Origin: Xiphophorus maculatus
Taxonomy: Eukaryota; Chordata; Actinopteri; Cyprinodontiformes; Poeciliidae
NCBI RefSeq assembly: GCF_002775205.1
Contig: NC_036453.1
Coordinates: forward strand, 3,127,103 to 3,191,102
Length of the DNA: 64,000 nucleotides
Direction: 5' to 3'
Shown here: positions 1 through 20,707 of the stretch, one piece after another
Numbering within the stretch: the stretch's first letter is position 1
Layout: each line of letters begins with the position of its first letter
Program-made: the position numbers and the translations under genes
The notes under the pieces: model-generated
What the model was told of the DNA's origin: nothing
The model's database searches: none
The model's input: the letters and a program-made list of their open reading frames with translations, nothing else

Positions 1-8593
<8,593 letters not shown>

Positions 8594-9399
8594 CTGACTC
8601 TGGCACACTACCCCTCCTGCACACCAGTGTGAAGTGGACGTTAACACACACCTAACAGTTACATTAACTCTGAATAACTCATCGTAGACATCTGCACCTG
8701 CTCTGACCACTGTCAGATATGTTCTATTTACATTTCCACTGATAATTTTTTTTTTTTTTTGCGGGGCGCGGGGTTTGGTATTTAGTCATATTTTAATGAC
8801 TGATATTACATCTGTTATTTTCCTACCAGGCTTCTCCCATCTTCGAGCGCCATAGTGACCAGTTAGAGAAGCCTGTGGTGTTGGAGCTTTGTGTTTTAGC
8901 TGTACAGAGAATTTACACTATTTTCTATTAATGTTTTGTAATTTTTAGGGAGGGAACAAAGAGTCTCGGTGTGTGAAGAGGACGTGTGATTGTAACACCT
9001 GAAAAGTGCAGAGCTGAAAGGAGGGGAAAGTCTTGCAATATGTGAATCTCAGTTATTATTGAACTCTGTACACCTTCATTATTTTTCTGCACCAGGCAGA
9101 GCGCAGCTACCTCAATGCTGTTATTATGACCAGAAGTACCCGTTTTGTCTAAACACCATTTCAAAGGTTATCACTAAAAGTGTTGAGGTACGTACCACTT
9201 TGTTTTGCGGCGCACATGCTCACACAACTTAATCTTTTTTTTATATATATATATGTTTAAATTTATTTTTCTGTTCTATTTTATGGAGAAAAGGACAAAA
9301 ACGTGTTACAAGTTTATTACACAGCAACTTTTGATACAGCCTGTTGTTAAATATACAGGCGCAGACAATATAGTTGGTACCCGTGGTAAAGATGTTTAA

Positions 9400-9865
9400 A
9401 GGGCCAGTATGATGTGAAATCAACTTTTTTGAGCTTTACATCATGTTACAATATTATTCAAAAACACACCTGGAGTGTTGCTTTAATTCTTTCATGCATG
9501 TTTTGAAGAATACTTTAATCTCCCGTGGCAACCATTCTGGTTTGCAAAATGCCTAGTCTCATCTCGGCTCCTTCAGACTAGCCAGCAGCAATTAGCAAAC
9601 ACCTGGCAGAACTGCACGTCTGCTAAGCTCATCATAGGAGCTACTTCTCAGAGCAGCGCTGAAAAAAATGTTAAGGGGTTCATAAAGGGTTAATAGAGAA
9701 ACATTGTTTTGATGACTTCCTGAATGCGTAGCGCCGGAAAGAGCTGGAGCTTCTTAAAGAGACATAGGCCCATTTTCAAGTTGTTAATTGGCGAAGTCAA
9801 ATTTTGTGAAATGTCATTCCTATGAAATGATGCTGTATGTCTGGAAAGTATATAACACTGCCCCT
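9400..9865. repeat. TTAA-flanked MITE, family 1 (copy a)
   Basis: A 466-bp element starting AGGGCCAGTATGATG and ending AACACTGCCCCT, flanked by TTAA (9396-9399) and TTGA (9866-9869). It is in opposite orientation to the copy at 30567-31110, with which it shares the subterminal TTTACATCA...GTTAC and the CATGCATGTTTTG-type interior. piggyBac-like by its target duplication. Confidence 0.75.
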
Positions 9866-10524
9866 TTGAAAAGCCTTAAAATGTATTCATTTCATTTGAG
9901 TACATTTATTCAGTGGGATATCATGTTAAGAAATATTTTTGGGCAAAGTTCCTCTTACCAATCCCTTCAGAATAAATCTATCTGAGGCATTATTTTAATT
10001 TACACTTGAAGTGAATTTACACTTTATTTTAGTTTTGTAAATAAATAAATTAGTTAGAGGTGCACTGCTTTGCAGTTTTTTGCCCAATCAGCGATCTTTA
10101 AAAAGACTGACCTGACGGTGCCGGTTTTGGCTGATACCAATATTTTTTCTGCATTGTTGCTAAATATAGCAACAAAGTGGCGGATTTCTTTTAGCCAATA
10201 GGCTGAATGAGGATACTTGCTTTGACTGGCCACCACAAACGGTGAGCAGGACGGTTAAGAGCTAACACATGGAATGTTGAAGTTGCGTGCGGCCGGCGGG
10301 GTCACACTGACCCCACGTACCCTCTTACAAACTTTTTTCTTTTGTGTGTCGTTTTGGGAACCGACAGTCCAACCGTGACATCTGCCGCATTCCTCCTGAG
10401 CGTTGCGCTAAGACCTCAGGAGCGTTAAAGAACTTCCTGCTGAACAAATGTACTCAAATTAAAGGTTAGGATTTTCAAAAATGCCCAACACCTCCCACGT
10501 TGCTACAGTAAAAGTAAAATTTAT

Positions 10525-10727
10525 CAGTGGTTCCCAAAGTGGCTCCTGGAGGGCCAGCATCCTACAGGTTTCAGTTCTCTCCCTGGTTTAACACACCTGG
10601 ATCAAATGATGGCTCATTAAAGACCTAGGAAGAACACTGACATGCTGAAAAGGTTGTTACTACAACCAGGGAGAGAACTAGACTGTGCAGGATGCCGGCC
10701 CTCCAGGACCCACTTTGGGCATCACTG
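10525..10727. repeat. hAT-like MITE with long inverted ends
   Basis: Left end CAGTGGTTCCCAAAGTGG and right end CCCACTTTGGGCATCACTG form inverted repeats about 44 bp long with only a few mismatches. CAGTG termini and the GGAGGGCC(A/G)GCATCCT subterminal block are typical of a very common fish hAT-derived MITE. Length is 203 bp; no coding content. Confidence 0.75.
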
Positions 10728-12299
10728 CATTAGAATGTTTTTCACACCTCCTCACCAAAGTACCAACACATTATTCTGTCTGTATATATCTGAAGAAAAC
10801 TTTTTGTCATCTTCAGCTTTTCTTTAGATTCTTCCTTTAATCCTACTGTTATGATTTTAATATGTGAGTATCCCGCACATACTGTACTTGAATATGTAAA
10901 AGGACAAAAAAGCACCAAGAAGCTGTTAGTCTTATGACCATAGCACAACATGAACATTTTAAGAAAAAAAGACCAAAAAAAAAAGGACTCGTAAGGCTGA
11001 AACAGTTGATGTATATCTGTACATAACATACAAAGTAGAGTGTATGTATATTTTATTTGTCGATGTCATAAAGCAGCGACACTAGAGTCTCCTTCCTGTG
11101 GGGACGGTTAGCGCCTCTCTGCATGCCTGCTTCACTCCAGCGCTGGTTGTGGTTTTTTTTGTTTTGTTTTGTTTTTTTTAGATCAACCGTCGGGAGTTTT
11201 ACCCGCAGAGTGAGAACTCTCTAATCAGCATGCCGACTACCAGCTCATCTTCAGAATAAAAACCTGTCTGTTCGTTACTGCTGTATGTATATTAAGGTTC
11301 AACAAGTACAGAGAAAGAGTGAAAACTGAGATTGTATTGTGAAATGCCATCAGTGCCACCAAGTGCCAGCGCCACACTGACTGGAAACCTTTTCTGTTTC
11401 CAGGCTCAGTGTCGCTGGTGCTGGTTGTTTTTGATTGTAGACTGGCAGAAACAAGTGCCCATATATTAATACAGGATATAACTTTGATACACTTTTTTTG
11501 TGTGTGTGTTTTTGTCGTGACCTGCATTGGGTCCCATCCTATCTGAGCTTCCCACACATGATTTCTGCCGTCTGATTCCTCCTTTTCTTTTTGTTTCCTT
11601 TCACAGGAAAGGCCCAATAAGCCCGCCTCTACGCTTTTATTATTTTATTTTTTTTGTTTTATCTTTCCAGAAACTTTGGGTTTGGTTTTTGTAGTGTGCA
11701 TGTGTGTTTTGGGGTAGCGCGTCTTTACAAAGAGCTGCCTGCAGCTGCGACGTGAAGTCCGTGGCTATAAACGAACGTCGGTCAGAAAGCAGTCGGCCCC
11801 GTCTTCCTGCATGAGGAGCCTCAGATGAAAGATTTCTCCCTCCATCTTTGGAAGCTGATAGAAAACACTGTACAGGTCATTCATTTCTTCATGCTGCATG
11901 TCAGCTGCTTCATCGGAACCTTCTAATCAACAGTGTGTAGTAGTAGTAAAACAATCGATTAGACATTCGTCAGATTACTACAAATGTTATAAAGCTTAAA
12001 AGAATTTTTTTTTTCTAAGGAAATACTTTGATGGGACATTTAGCGAAACAAAAACCTTGCTTTTTTGGGGGCGTTTTTGTTTTTTTTGCTTTGCACTGAG
12101 ACGTGCAACATGTTGGGAGGATTTTTTTTTTTGTGCCATATCTGGAAAGGGCGGCTGTGCAGTGATGCATAATGTTTTACTGTAAGTACGTCAGGCACTG
12201 GCGTTTCGTTGCCAAACTGCTGTACTGTATTTTCAGATAATTGTACGATGTATCACATGGACCGTTTCAGGTAAATAAAAAAAAATTACTGTCATACAT

Positions 12300-13360
12300 G
12301 AGGAATTTACTCACGTTTGTCCTGGTTACTTTGAAACTTTGCTTTCCGTTAATGAGGAACAACGAATTACAGCTTCACACAGAAAGACTCCAGGCTGGGA
12401 TTTGAACCCAGCACAGCAGCAACGCAACCAGCTGATATCAGAATCCTGAAATTCACGGGTGGGGAGAGACGCCAGAAATTATACTGAAGAGTATCACTGC
12501 TTCAACATATTTTTACTCGAGTAAAAAAGTAGCCGTCCAGTAAAAAAGCATTCCTGGAAAGACTGCTTAAGTACTGAGTAACTGATGATGTCATCAGATG
12601 GAAAAACGTCATTTTATGTGCAAGACTAAAATAAAAAAAGACATACAAATAACAATTACAAAATGTCAAATTCAACCATTCAAAAAAATCTCAATTTATC
12701 TTTTGCTACAGTAGATTATATATATATAATCATATATATATGAGGTCTCACTTCTACATAAATTCTAAATTTGTGTCCGTATCTGGTGCGTTTTTGGTCA
12801 AAACAAGCTTGATTTTCATTCCGTGAAGTTAGTCACAGTGGGTCGAGCAGCCAGAAATTTTACTCAAACATAAAAAGTCCAGCACAGTGAAAATATTCCT
12901 AAAAGTACTTATTTTTTTTTTTTTCGAAATAGTTGCTCGTCAGTAGTTACTATACACCTCTGATTAAATAAAAGCATAATTAAGAGGAAGGAATGAAAGC
13001 TAAGATTAACGCCTCAGTCCCAATTCAGTCGTTCAATTTGAACTGGTTACTTATAGAATGAATAGTTAAAGGAGCCGTTTCATCTGGCAAGCAACAGTAC
13101 AGTGAGCTTCATGAATCGGGTCCATTTGGTGCCTGGTTCAGAGTCTTTCAGACTATCGTTCCCTCTACTCTCTCTGTGCTGCTTTGCTAACCTCGGTTGG
13201 ACTGAGGTCTCAAACTGACAAAAAGGAGAAAAGGTCTTTGAGCTGAATCAAAAACTCCTGCTAGGTTTTACTTATAGCTTTAGGCTCCAGACAGATTTTA
13301 GCTTTCATGAGAGCAAACACAAGAAACAAGACGGTTGAGTGCATGCCAGAATCTTTACAA
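12300..13360. other. Intergenic spacer atp2a2/anapc7
   Basis: Separates the two convergent genes. 12365-12440 resembles the 5' part of a common fish LINE/SINE-type repeat (GGGTTCAAATCCCAGCC on the minus strand followed by GTCTTTCTGTGTG). 12480-12965 resembles the widespread 'TTTTTACTCGAGTAAAA' repeat. The rest shows nothing recognisable. Confidence 0.5.
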
Positions 13361-13362
13361 GG

Positions 13363-14227
13363 TTTATTATACATTTATTAAAATATGTACAAAAATATAA
13401 ACATTTCACTTATATGCTTGCTAAGGGAAATTTTACAATGTAATCAGCTGACTATGGGTTTATTTTCCTTTTTATTCTTAGTACAGTCAAAACACACAAA
13501 GCATGTTCATTATGGCAAAACCCATAAAATATCTAAAATGAATATTAGTCACAAAAAAAAAGTATAAAAAGCAGCCAAAATATTAACTGTCACAAAGTCC
13601 AGGCATATTCACATGTCTTGGTGTGGCACTGTGGACATCAGGTCAGATGATGAAACAAATTCATCTTTTTAGAACATACATGTCTTTCGCTTAACGACCT
13701 GAAAACACTGCTGAGTAGAGCAGACTGCAGTTTAATAGTTAGCTTTTGTTTTGTACAGTACAAAAAACTAACATATGATAATCATTTAGAGACTAAAGAC
13801 ATGATGTCACTCTTCTTTTTCTTTACATTTCTCGCTACAAACTGAAGGATCTGCTGATTTTCTGTGCGGTTGGAGGCCAGGTGCTTTTCTGAAACCGCTG
13901 CAGTGACTGGAACGGGTAAATAAAGCTCAAATAGCCTCTGACTGAAGCTGGTGACGTTGGCAGAATGATGGGGAAACGGTTTTGGCTTCAGCTCTGCATT
14001 AAGCAGAATCTCAATAGAAGTGAGTAGCAGCTCTATAAAGTAAAGTACAGCAACAGAAACCCCAGAGTTTAAAGGTTGCTCAGTGTTTTATTCTCTGCAA
14101 ACTGCTTCAAACCAGCAGCTGCACCACCTCCAGGGTGCCACCAGGGGGCGGGGTGGGAGTTTAACTGCTGCAGCGGCTGAAGGCTTCTGGTGTGCTAACT
14201 GAGGGCCCCTTCTCTGTGCCCTGGGGG
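13363..14227 (-). other. anapc7 3' UTR
   Basis: Follows the anapc7 stop on the minus strand. Two minus-strand AATAAA signals (plus-strand TTTATT at 13363 and 13374) give a likely transcript end close to 13355. No repeat or other gene seen in it. Confidence 0.65.
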
Positions 14228-17200
14228 TCACTGCATCCCAAACCACTGCTCCTGGTCGGCCCACTGAGCTGCTTCGCTGTCGCTGCCCTCCAGATCGCCG
14301 TCCTCCCCGCTGCCCTCCATGTCGTCGCCGTCCAGCTCCACCGTGGCGTCCGTGGGGCTCTCCTCCTTCTCCATTTTCTGCATGCCTTCCAACGACTTCT
14401 GGTCATTAGGATCCAAGCTGGAAGAACAACATTAAGAGCTAAAAATACACAGCTCTGAGTTTTAATATCTGTAATGTCTGGATGGAGAACATTAATGAAG
14501 GTAAACATGCTAATGATAGCATTTGAGCTAACTGAGAATAGCCAAATGATAGCAATAGCCCCCATGTTATTACATCATTTTAGCTAATGTTAGCATTTTT
14601 TGGGGGTAATTTTAGCTCATTCACTACTGTCTCCAGGCCACATGGAGGGCATTACTGCAAGTCAAGATGCTAATGATAGCCCACATGCTACTGACAGCAT
14701 GTTAGCTAACCATACGTTTTTACCCAAATCTGCAAAAATGTTTTTGCTTTTTATCGTTTAAAGCTCAAAGTTGAGGCCTGCTAGACCAAACTCTTCAACA
14801 CAGCTTGAGATTCGGGTCGGAGAACCACACACACTTCGTCAGGCCCCTTTAAATTTATTCAAAAATGTTCCAGTAGGTTACTATATTATGTCTTTAATGG
14901 TGTGAAGCACGTTGAACTGTCTTGTTGATGAAATGTGCTACACAATTAAACATTTTGCGAGGGATAAAAAAAATATATAAATAATTTACCTCAAAGCGAT
15001 GCTGTACTGGTCCATAGCCTCTTGATAATCATTGACTGCCACCAGGAAATCTCCCAGCATTCTGTGCAGGACGCAGTCGCTTTGATTGGCCAGCGCATTC
15101 CGCAGGAGCGCGATCCCTTCTTCGTATTTCTGTTCCCGATCTTCACAAACAGAGATTCATTCCATTAGTGTGCAGACGACACTGTCGTGTTCTAAACTGA
15201 TTTAGCGTCCTACGTGCGATCTAAGGTTTGTGTAGCAACCGGTACACACTGAGCAGCTCGGCCTTCTTCACCACAGCCTTGGTGTAGTCGGGCCTCTGAG
15301 CGAGGGCCTTGTCCAGCAGAGCTTTGGCTTTCTCCTGAGTCACCGGGTCTTCCAGGCACACCGTGGCCAGGATGGTCAGAGTCTGTGCGTTGGCCCCCAG
15401 AGTCTTATAGATATTGTTCGCCATTCCCATCGCTTCTCGAATCCCATTGGACGCCAGGTAGCAGTCGATCAGACCTGAAGGTGTTGAACGAAAGCAGATC
15501 AGAAATACTCTCCTCCCAAAACACCTGGACCGTCTGACGGTAGTTAGACAAGCGAGCCGTACCTTCATAGCAGTCCAGCCTGCAAGGCGCTAACCGCATG
15601 GCCTCTCTGAAGTGGATGATGGCCTCCTGAACTCGGCCCATGTTCCTCAGTGCTGCCCCCTTCAGGAGGAGGGCCTGGACGCTGTTGCTGTTCAGCTGGA
15701 TGGCTTTGGCCCCCAGGTAGAGGGCTCTGGAGTAGCGCTTGCTGTAAAAGCTGTGGCAGCTGAACAACACATACACATGTGAAAACCTACACCAGTCAAG
15801 CAGAAAACACTTATGTTGATATAAGAGAAGACGGTGCGTTCAAAGACTCACCCAGAGATCACCCAGGGTTCAGCGTGTTGGTCGGAAATATTAAACAACC
15901 GTCCTCCCAGGACCTCCACGTCTTCCAGGTGTCCCTCCCGGGCCATCAGGTAGCCGTAAACGTCCATACCTGCAAGTCAAAGAAGCAGCTGCTTAGGACT
16001 GCAACTAACGATCGTTTCAATTAATCGATTATTCTGACGATTAGTCGGGTAAAAAAAAAAAAGAAATGGCCACATTCTGCAGATTTTTCATTTAAGCCTT
16101 TTTTAATGGAATATTAGAAAGACATTAATAGATACAAATAAACAATTCAATTCATTTTTAAATAAGAAAATAAACATCTTATTGCCTAAAGTGCAGCAAC
16201 GCAGCATTCCAGTAGTGAACCGCTGATCATTTATAGCAAAAGGACGCAGCTAAAAACAATATTTCTACTTTGCTTAACATGAATGCAGCGTAGGGCTAGC
16301 TTTTGACTATTTTTGAATTAACCAATTAATAAATGGTTAGCAAAAGGTGCTTTTTTTTCCTCACAGAATTTGAACCTGGTGTTGCTATAACGATGTCATT
16401 GAGGAATTTTGGGTAGAACGTATTTATAGAAAAAGTGTCTGTTTTTTTATCTTAAGTGCAAAATGTAGATATTTTCAGACATTTTTGGCTTTTTTTTGGC
16501 ATACTCCAGTTAGTGATTAATCAATTACTAAATTAGTTGACAATTATTTCAATAGTCGATTAATTGTTTGAGCTGATTGTGAATAAAATCAAGATGGAAC
16601 GTTTCACACCTTTGATGAGGTACGGGTCCAGCATCTGAGCTTGTTCAAATTTCAGAATGGCGTTCTTGGTGTCGCCTGCCCTGAAATAGACGTCGGCCAG
16701 GCTCACCAGGAGGTCCACGTTGTCCCGCAGCAGCGACTTCTTCTCCAGAGAGCTGAAGGGGAACGGTTTATTTTAGGGAAGCGGAGGGAAGGCGGCCAGC
16801 TGGGAGGAAACATCAAACCCGTTCTCACCAGATGGTGTTGATGGCTCTCTGGTTGTCCCCGGCGTGGATGAAGGCGTACGCTTTGATCCACACAGAGAGC
16901 CAGTCCAGGTTGGGGAGGTTCTGGATCACATCCATGGTCATGGAGGAGACCTCCGCTCCTTTCACCGACAGAGAGAGAAGACCTGGAGGGAGGGAGCGAG
17001 AGAGAGAGAGAGAGAGAGAGAGGCTTTGATTTCATTTTCAACATCAACTCGACTAAATCCAAGCAGCTGAATCAGGGTGAAAACTTTGAGCGTAGAGAAG
17101 AAAATATGAATCAAAGGTTTGTCTCCTTTACAGAAAAACCTTCACACAACACTGTAGCTGCGTTTCCATTACAGACGTGTGCAAAACTTTGTCAATATTC

Positions 17201-20200
17201 CTTTAATTTAAAAAAAAGAAGAAGAAAATCTCACAATTGTGGTGTTTAGAATAAATGTGATACACTTTTTTTTTTTAAATAAATAAATTTGTTCACATGA
17301 CAAGACATTAAAAAAAAAAAAAAACAGGGGGCGCCGTCGTCCTCCAACTGCTTCCTGTCGTCTTTGTGGTTTGCGCCAGCGGCAACGTCTGGTTGACGAT
17401 CATGTGAGACATGCGATGTGAAAGAAGTGTTTGCATTGCAGTTTCGTAAAATAAAACAATTTTGATATGGATTAAAAAATAAAAATAAATACTCTTCCTA
17501 ACGCTAGGGCTTTTTAATAAAAAACCCCCCCCAACTTGTTTCAAAACTCGTCTCCATCAAGGAACTTTATTTTCGAAATGTCAAATTGCGGAATTATATG
17601 GTGAACTGAAATGCAGATAGTGCTGCAGAGGGAGTGTCAGAAGTTTTCATATGCATTCACTAAACATATCGTGTTATAGGTAGGGCTTAAATTAAAATAA
17701 ATAAAAAAATCCTGAGCCTGAAGCTTTTGATGTGGAGGTGACCTCTACATCCATACAGCATAATACTACCATACAGTGTTTAAACAAAGGGAAACGATTC
17801 CTTTTGACAGCACAACAAACGAGCAAACTTCAAGTAACAACGCATTCAAAAAGATGTTAAATATCTGCGAGCTGAAATTCAGCAGCCTCACAACTAAAAT
17901 AAGTATTTTAAAAATAAATAAGAAAAGGGACAACACCACATTCAGAGACATTTCAGTCGATTCATTTTACAATCTTGCTGTTTCTTCTGCTCCTTTAATT
18001 TGCTCTGGATTATAAACAAAAGTCCTGCATGAGATCCAAACCGCGACTTTTCAACTTTTTAACATCAACAGTTTTGTTTGGATTTGGAAACGTGTGGCGC
18101 TCACACAGCTGGTGTGCTCCAGCTGTTGCCTTAAAATCTGTCCACAAGTATTCCTCCATGTGGCCGACAATAGAATCGCATTACGTTTTAACAAAGTAAT
18201 GAGAGAAAAAAAATGAATGAATAAAAACTGCTCCTTGTTGTGGTATGTTTACAGCCAATAAGAATGATTTTTATCATCCTGACCAAACTGGAAATGTCAT
18301 TGACATAAAGCCGAGCCTGTGCATGCGAATATCTGTGCGTACCGATTATGGCGTCCAAGGCGAGCGGACACTGCCTGAGCACCTCTTTGTAGCTGGTCAC
18401 GGCCGAGCGTTCCTGACCAGCTTTCCTGTACAGGTTAGCCAGCATCATGTTGATCTGAGGACAGAAAAAAACCCCAAAAAACAACAGAATCACAACAATA
18501 TTAGACAGTACTCCACAAACCGTTAAGGCAAAAAATACACTCAATTTATTAATCGTTCATATCATGAGCTCTGCGGCATTTCCTGTTATGTGACTGCATT
18601 TCTGACAACAACGGCGTTTATATAAAACGCTGCTTTTGTCAGTAGATCCAGCAGAACTTTAGATTATAAGTTCAAGTCCGGGTTTCTGTCGCGCAAACTT
18701 TCCAAGCCTGGAGTCACGCTGCTCTGCCCGTCGCTGCGTTTCCGTTACAAACGTGTCGATGTTTGTTGACATTCCACAAATGCCAAGAAAATAAAAACCA
18801 TTTCACAATTGCGATGCTTCCGTTAAATAAGAAGCTCGATTAAAAGAGACAGAGACGTGTCCTTGTTGGGATTCTGCTTGTTCACAGTCGATTCTCCATT
18901 CATGAAGGAACAACTCTACCTTTGGAGTCCTTTGTCTTGATGGGATCCCGTCCAGAACAGCGATAGCGTCTTTATCCAGTTTCAGTATGGTGTAGCATTC
19001 AGCTATCTTGTACTTTACCTCGATTTCTGACGGCAAACTCTGAAAGGGAAAAAAAAAAAAATGCAACTAATAAGTTTCTGCTGAACGTCACAGCACCCGA
19101 TACAGCTGTAATAATTTAAGAGGTTGAAGATGAGATGTATAAATGCAGCACGTTCCATGATAGAGAGGTTCATTTAAAAGCTCAAAAGAATAAAACGGCG
19201 CAAATCCGCTGAACTCCTTCCATCATTCCTGTTATGTGAACGTTTTGCTCCGTGTCAGAATGCCTCCACGGAAAATACAATTTCTTTCAAAATTATATTT
19301 ATTTAAAAGCTTTAATCCTTCTTACTCCATTTCAAATACATTGACTGGTATGAAAAACAATAGATTTTTTGACCTTCCAATTTGGCCTGATGCAGGATCG
19401 ACCTGACATAAAAATGGCAAATTTCAGTGACTAACTCGTACATTACATCTTTTACCCATAATTATAACAACATCCTGGACATCAGATGTGGTAACAACAA
19501 GGTTCCCCCCCCAGAAAACGTGCTAAGCCCAGTGGTTGGGTGTTAGAGCATTCATTCATCCAGCGGTCCGCCGTGTTTTTCAGTTGGAAAAATGTTTAAA
19601 GTTGACAGGAAATTTGAAAATATCACTTGATAATTATGTGCTACTGAAAGTTTAGAAGATTAATACCTGAACACCAACTATAAAGTCTTAAAAAAAGTGC
19701 AAACGTTTTAAAAAGACTTAGGTAAATAAATAATGCCTAGTCTGGTGGGACACAAGCAAAGCCTGGTGGCCTGCCAGGCTTATAATACACTGGGGGGAAA
19801 CCCTGAACAATACACAATAAGGTGCCAACAAAACTAAACTAACCTGTGCCTGGATGTTGGCAGCAGCTCCACCAGTTGAGGTTCGAACTTTGGATGTTTT
19901 GTTGAGCACCTTCTTCTGCTGCAGAGCCATGCTGTATTTACAGGCAGCATTGCGGTATTCCTTGTCATGGAAGATGGCATCAGCATGGTAAACCAGCAGC
20001 TGGTACTTCTGGGCCGGTGAGAACAGCTCCCTGGAATTATACACACACAGATTATTTTAGCAATGGATCAAAACAATATACTAGAATTAATTTTAAACAA
20101 TTAAAACCGACTATATATTTATATGACATAGGAGAAAAGCAACCAATTAGGTCTATGGAAGATGCTGCCAGCATAATAAATACAGTAGCAGAGAGTAAAA

Positions 20201-20707
20201 GTTATTTTTATTGTTTTATTACTGTCTGTCTTGGTAAATAATTATTCAAATCAGTTGGCGTTAAAATAATCCACCGTAAAATATAAGGCCTAAAGGAGGA
20301 AGATGGAAAAATATCAACAGAATAAATGTTAAACGACCACGAATGTTTTAACTGCTGGAAACATCGTTACATTTCAGAACCTACATCCGACTATATCTTG
20401 GGCCTCCGTGATTTAGAATCATTTTCCGACCTAATTTCGTGAGGTTATAATAAAAACACAGCTCTGTGAACGACACGATCATTACTGTTAACCGTTGTTG
20501 ACTAGTTGGCGTTAGACTGTCACCACCAGGGAGAGAAAACATGGCGATATTAGTGTTGAAGCACACTCATCAGGAACTAGACGGGCCCCACACTGACATT
20601 ACTCACGGGTTATTGTTACTCATCGTCAGCAACAAACTGCTCAATATGCGGACATTGGAGTAAAGGCCGGCTGCAGCCATATCCCGAACATGATCCACTG
20701 CATTCAT
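14228..20707 (-). CDS. anapc7: Anaphase-promoting complex subunit 7 (APC7), complete
   Basis: TPR scaffold subunit of the APC/C, the nuclear E3 ubiquitin ligase that triggers anaphase and mitotic exit. Exons in transcript order: 20607-20707, 19844-20030, 18920-19039, 18343-18454, 16829-16982, 16610-16752, 15852-15969, 15563-15759, 15250-15474, 14990-15140 and 14228-14417. They sum to 1698 nt, exactly 565 aa, the human length. The start MNAVDHVRDMAAAGLYSNVR matches the vertebrate N-terminus. TPR blocks such as KAIQLNSNSVQALLLKGAAL and RPDYTKAVVKKAELL fill the middle and C-terminal half. The acidic tail ends SDSEAAQWADQEQWFGMQ, nearly invariant in vertebrates. All introns are GT-AG; the 15249 donor is GTGTGT, giving Asn where human has Ser. 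Head-to-head with ube2g1, tail-to-tail with atp2a2. Nothing is broken. Confidence 0.97.
14440..14989 (-). other. anapc7 last intron with GCTAATG-type degenerate repeat
   Basis: Between the last two exons. 14500-14720 repeats variants of GCTAATGATAGCA and GTTAGCTAA, a loosely tandem motif common in fish introns. No other feature. Confidence 0.5.
15996..16575. repeat. MITE of the 'GACTGCAACTAACGAT' family
   Basis: Left end GACTGCAACTAACGATCG and right part CAATAGTCGATTAATTG...GAGCTGATT are imperfect inverted ends. The AATTAATCGATTA motif occurs at both ends. Situated in the anapc7 intron 15970... 16609 side, ending only about 35 bp from an exon. A partial relative is at 8095-8155. Confidence 0.6.
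16995..17022. repeat. (GA)n microsatellite
   Basis: Pure AG/GA dinucleotide run of about 13 units directly upstream (minus-strand sense) of an anapc7 exon. On the transcribed strand it is a (TC)n tract and so forms the polypyrimidine tract of that acceptor. Confidence 0.85.
17156..17618. repeat. MITE family 'AGCTGCGTTTCCATT', best-preserved copy
   Basis: The left terminus AGCTGCGTTTCCATT (17156-17170) is exact; the right end AACTGAAATGCAGAT is decayed. Interior shared with the copies near 3.1, 6.2 and 47.6 kb (CTCACAATTGTGGTGTTT, CCTCCAACTGCTTCCTGTCG, TCGAAATGTCAAATTGCGGAA). About 463 bp, non-coding, in the anapc7 intron 16983-18342. Confidence 0.75.
18731..18844. repeat. Truncated MITE, 'GCTGCGTTTCC' family
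   Basis: GCTGCGTTTCCGTTACAAACG and following bases match the left 110 bp of the 17156-17618 element; the right part is absent. It ends about 75 bp from the anapc7 exon 18920-19039. Confidence 0.6.
19040..19843 (-). other. anapc7 intron 2, no identified element
   Basis: AT-rich intron of about 800 bp between exons 2 and 3. I see no repeat family, conserved block or hidden exon in it. Confidence 0.6.
20031..20606 (-). other. anapc7 intron 1, no identified element
   Basis: 576-bp first intron with acceptor ATAATTCCAG and donor GTGAGT on the minus strand. Nothing else recognisable. Confidence 0.6.

Larger units (their letters stand above)
8594..12290 (+). other. atp2a2 3' UTR and downstream alternative 3' region
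   Basis: No conserved coding sequence follows the 2b stop. Candidate poly(A) signals AATAAA occur near 9970, 10039, 11255 and 12274; the last follows a stretch (12170-12290) that reads like a distal 3' UTR end. Repeats within: TTAA MITE 9400-9865, partial MITE near 10057-10145, hAT-like MITE 10525-10727. A strong acceptor-like pyrimidine tract ends in AG at 11180-11181. This region should contain the 3' exon of muscle isoforms. Confidence 0.6.

Noticed and set aside
12380-12440. tRNA-like B-box (GGGTTCAAATCCCAGC on the minus strand)
   Set aside because: No A-box and no cloverleaf can be drawn around it. The downstream GTCTTTCTGTGTG fits a dispersed fish repeat instead.
12437-12450. CAG followed by a short frame as the missing SERCA2a exon
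   Set aside because: It would add only Glu-Ser before a stop, has a poor pyrimidine tract and lies beyond the likely last poly(A) signal.
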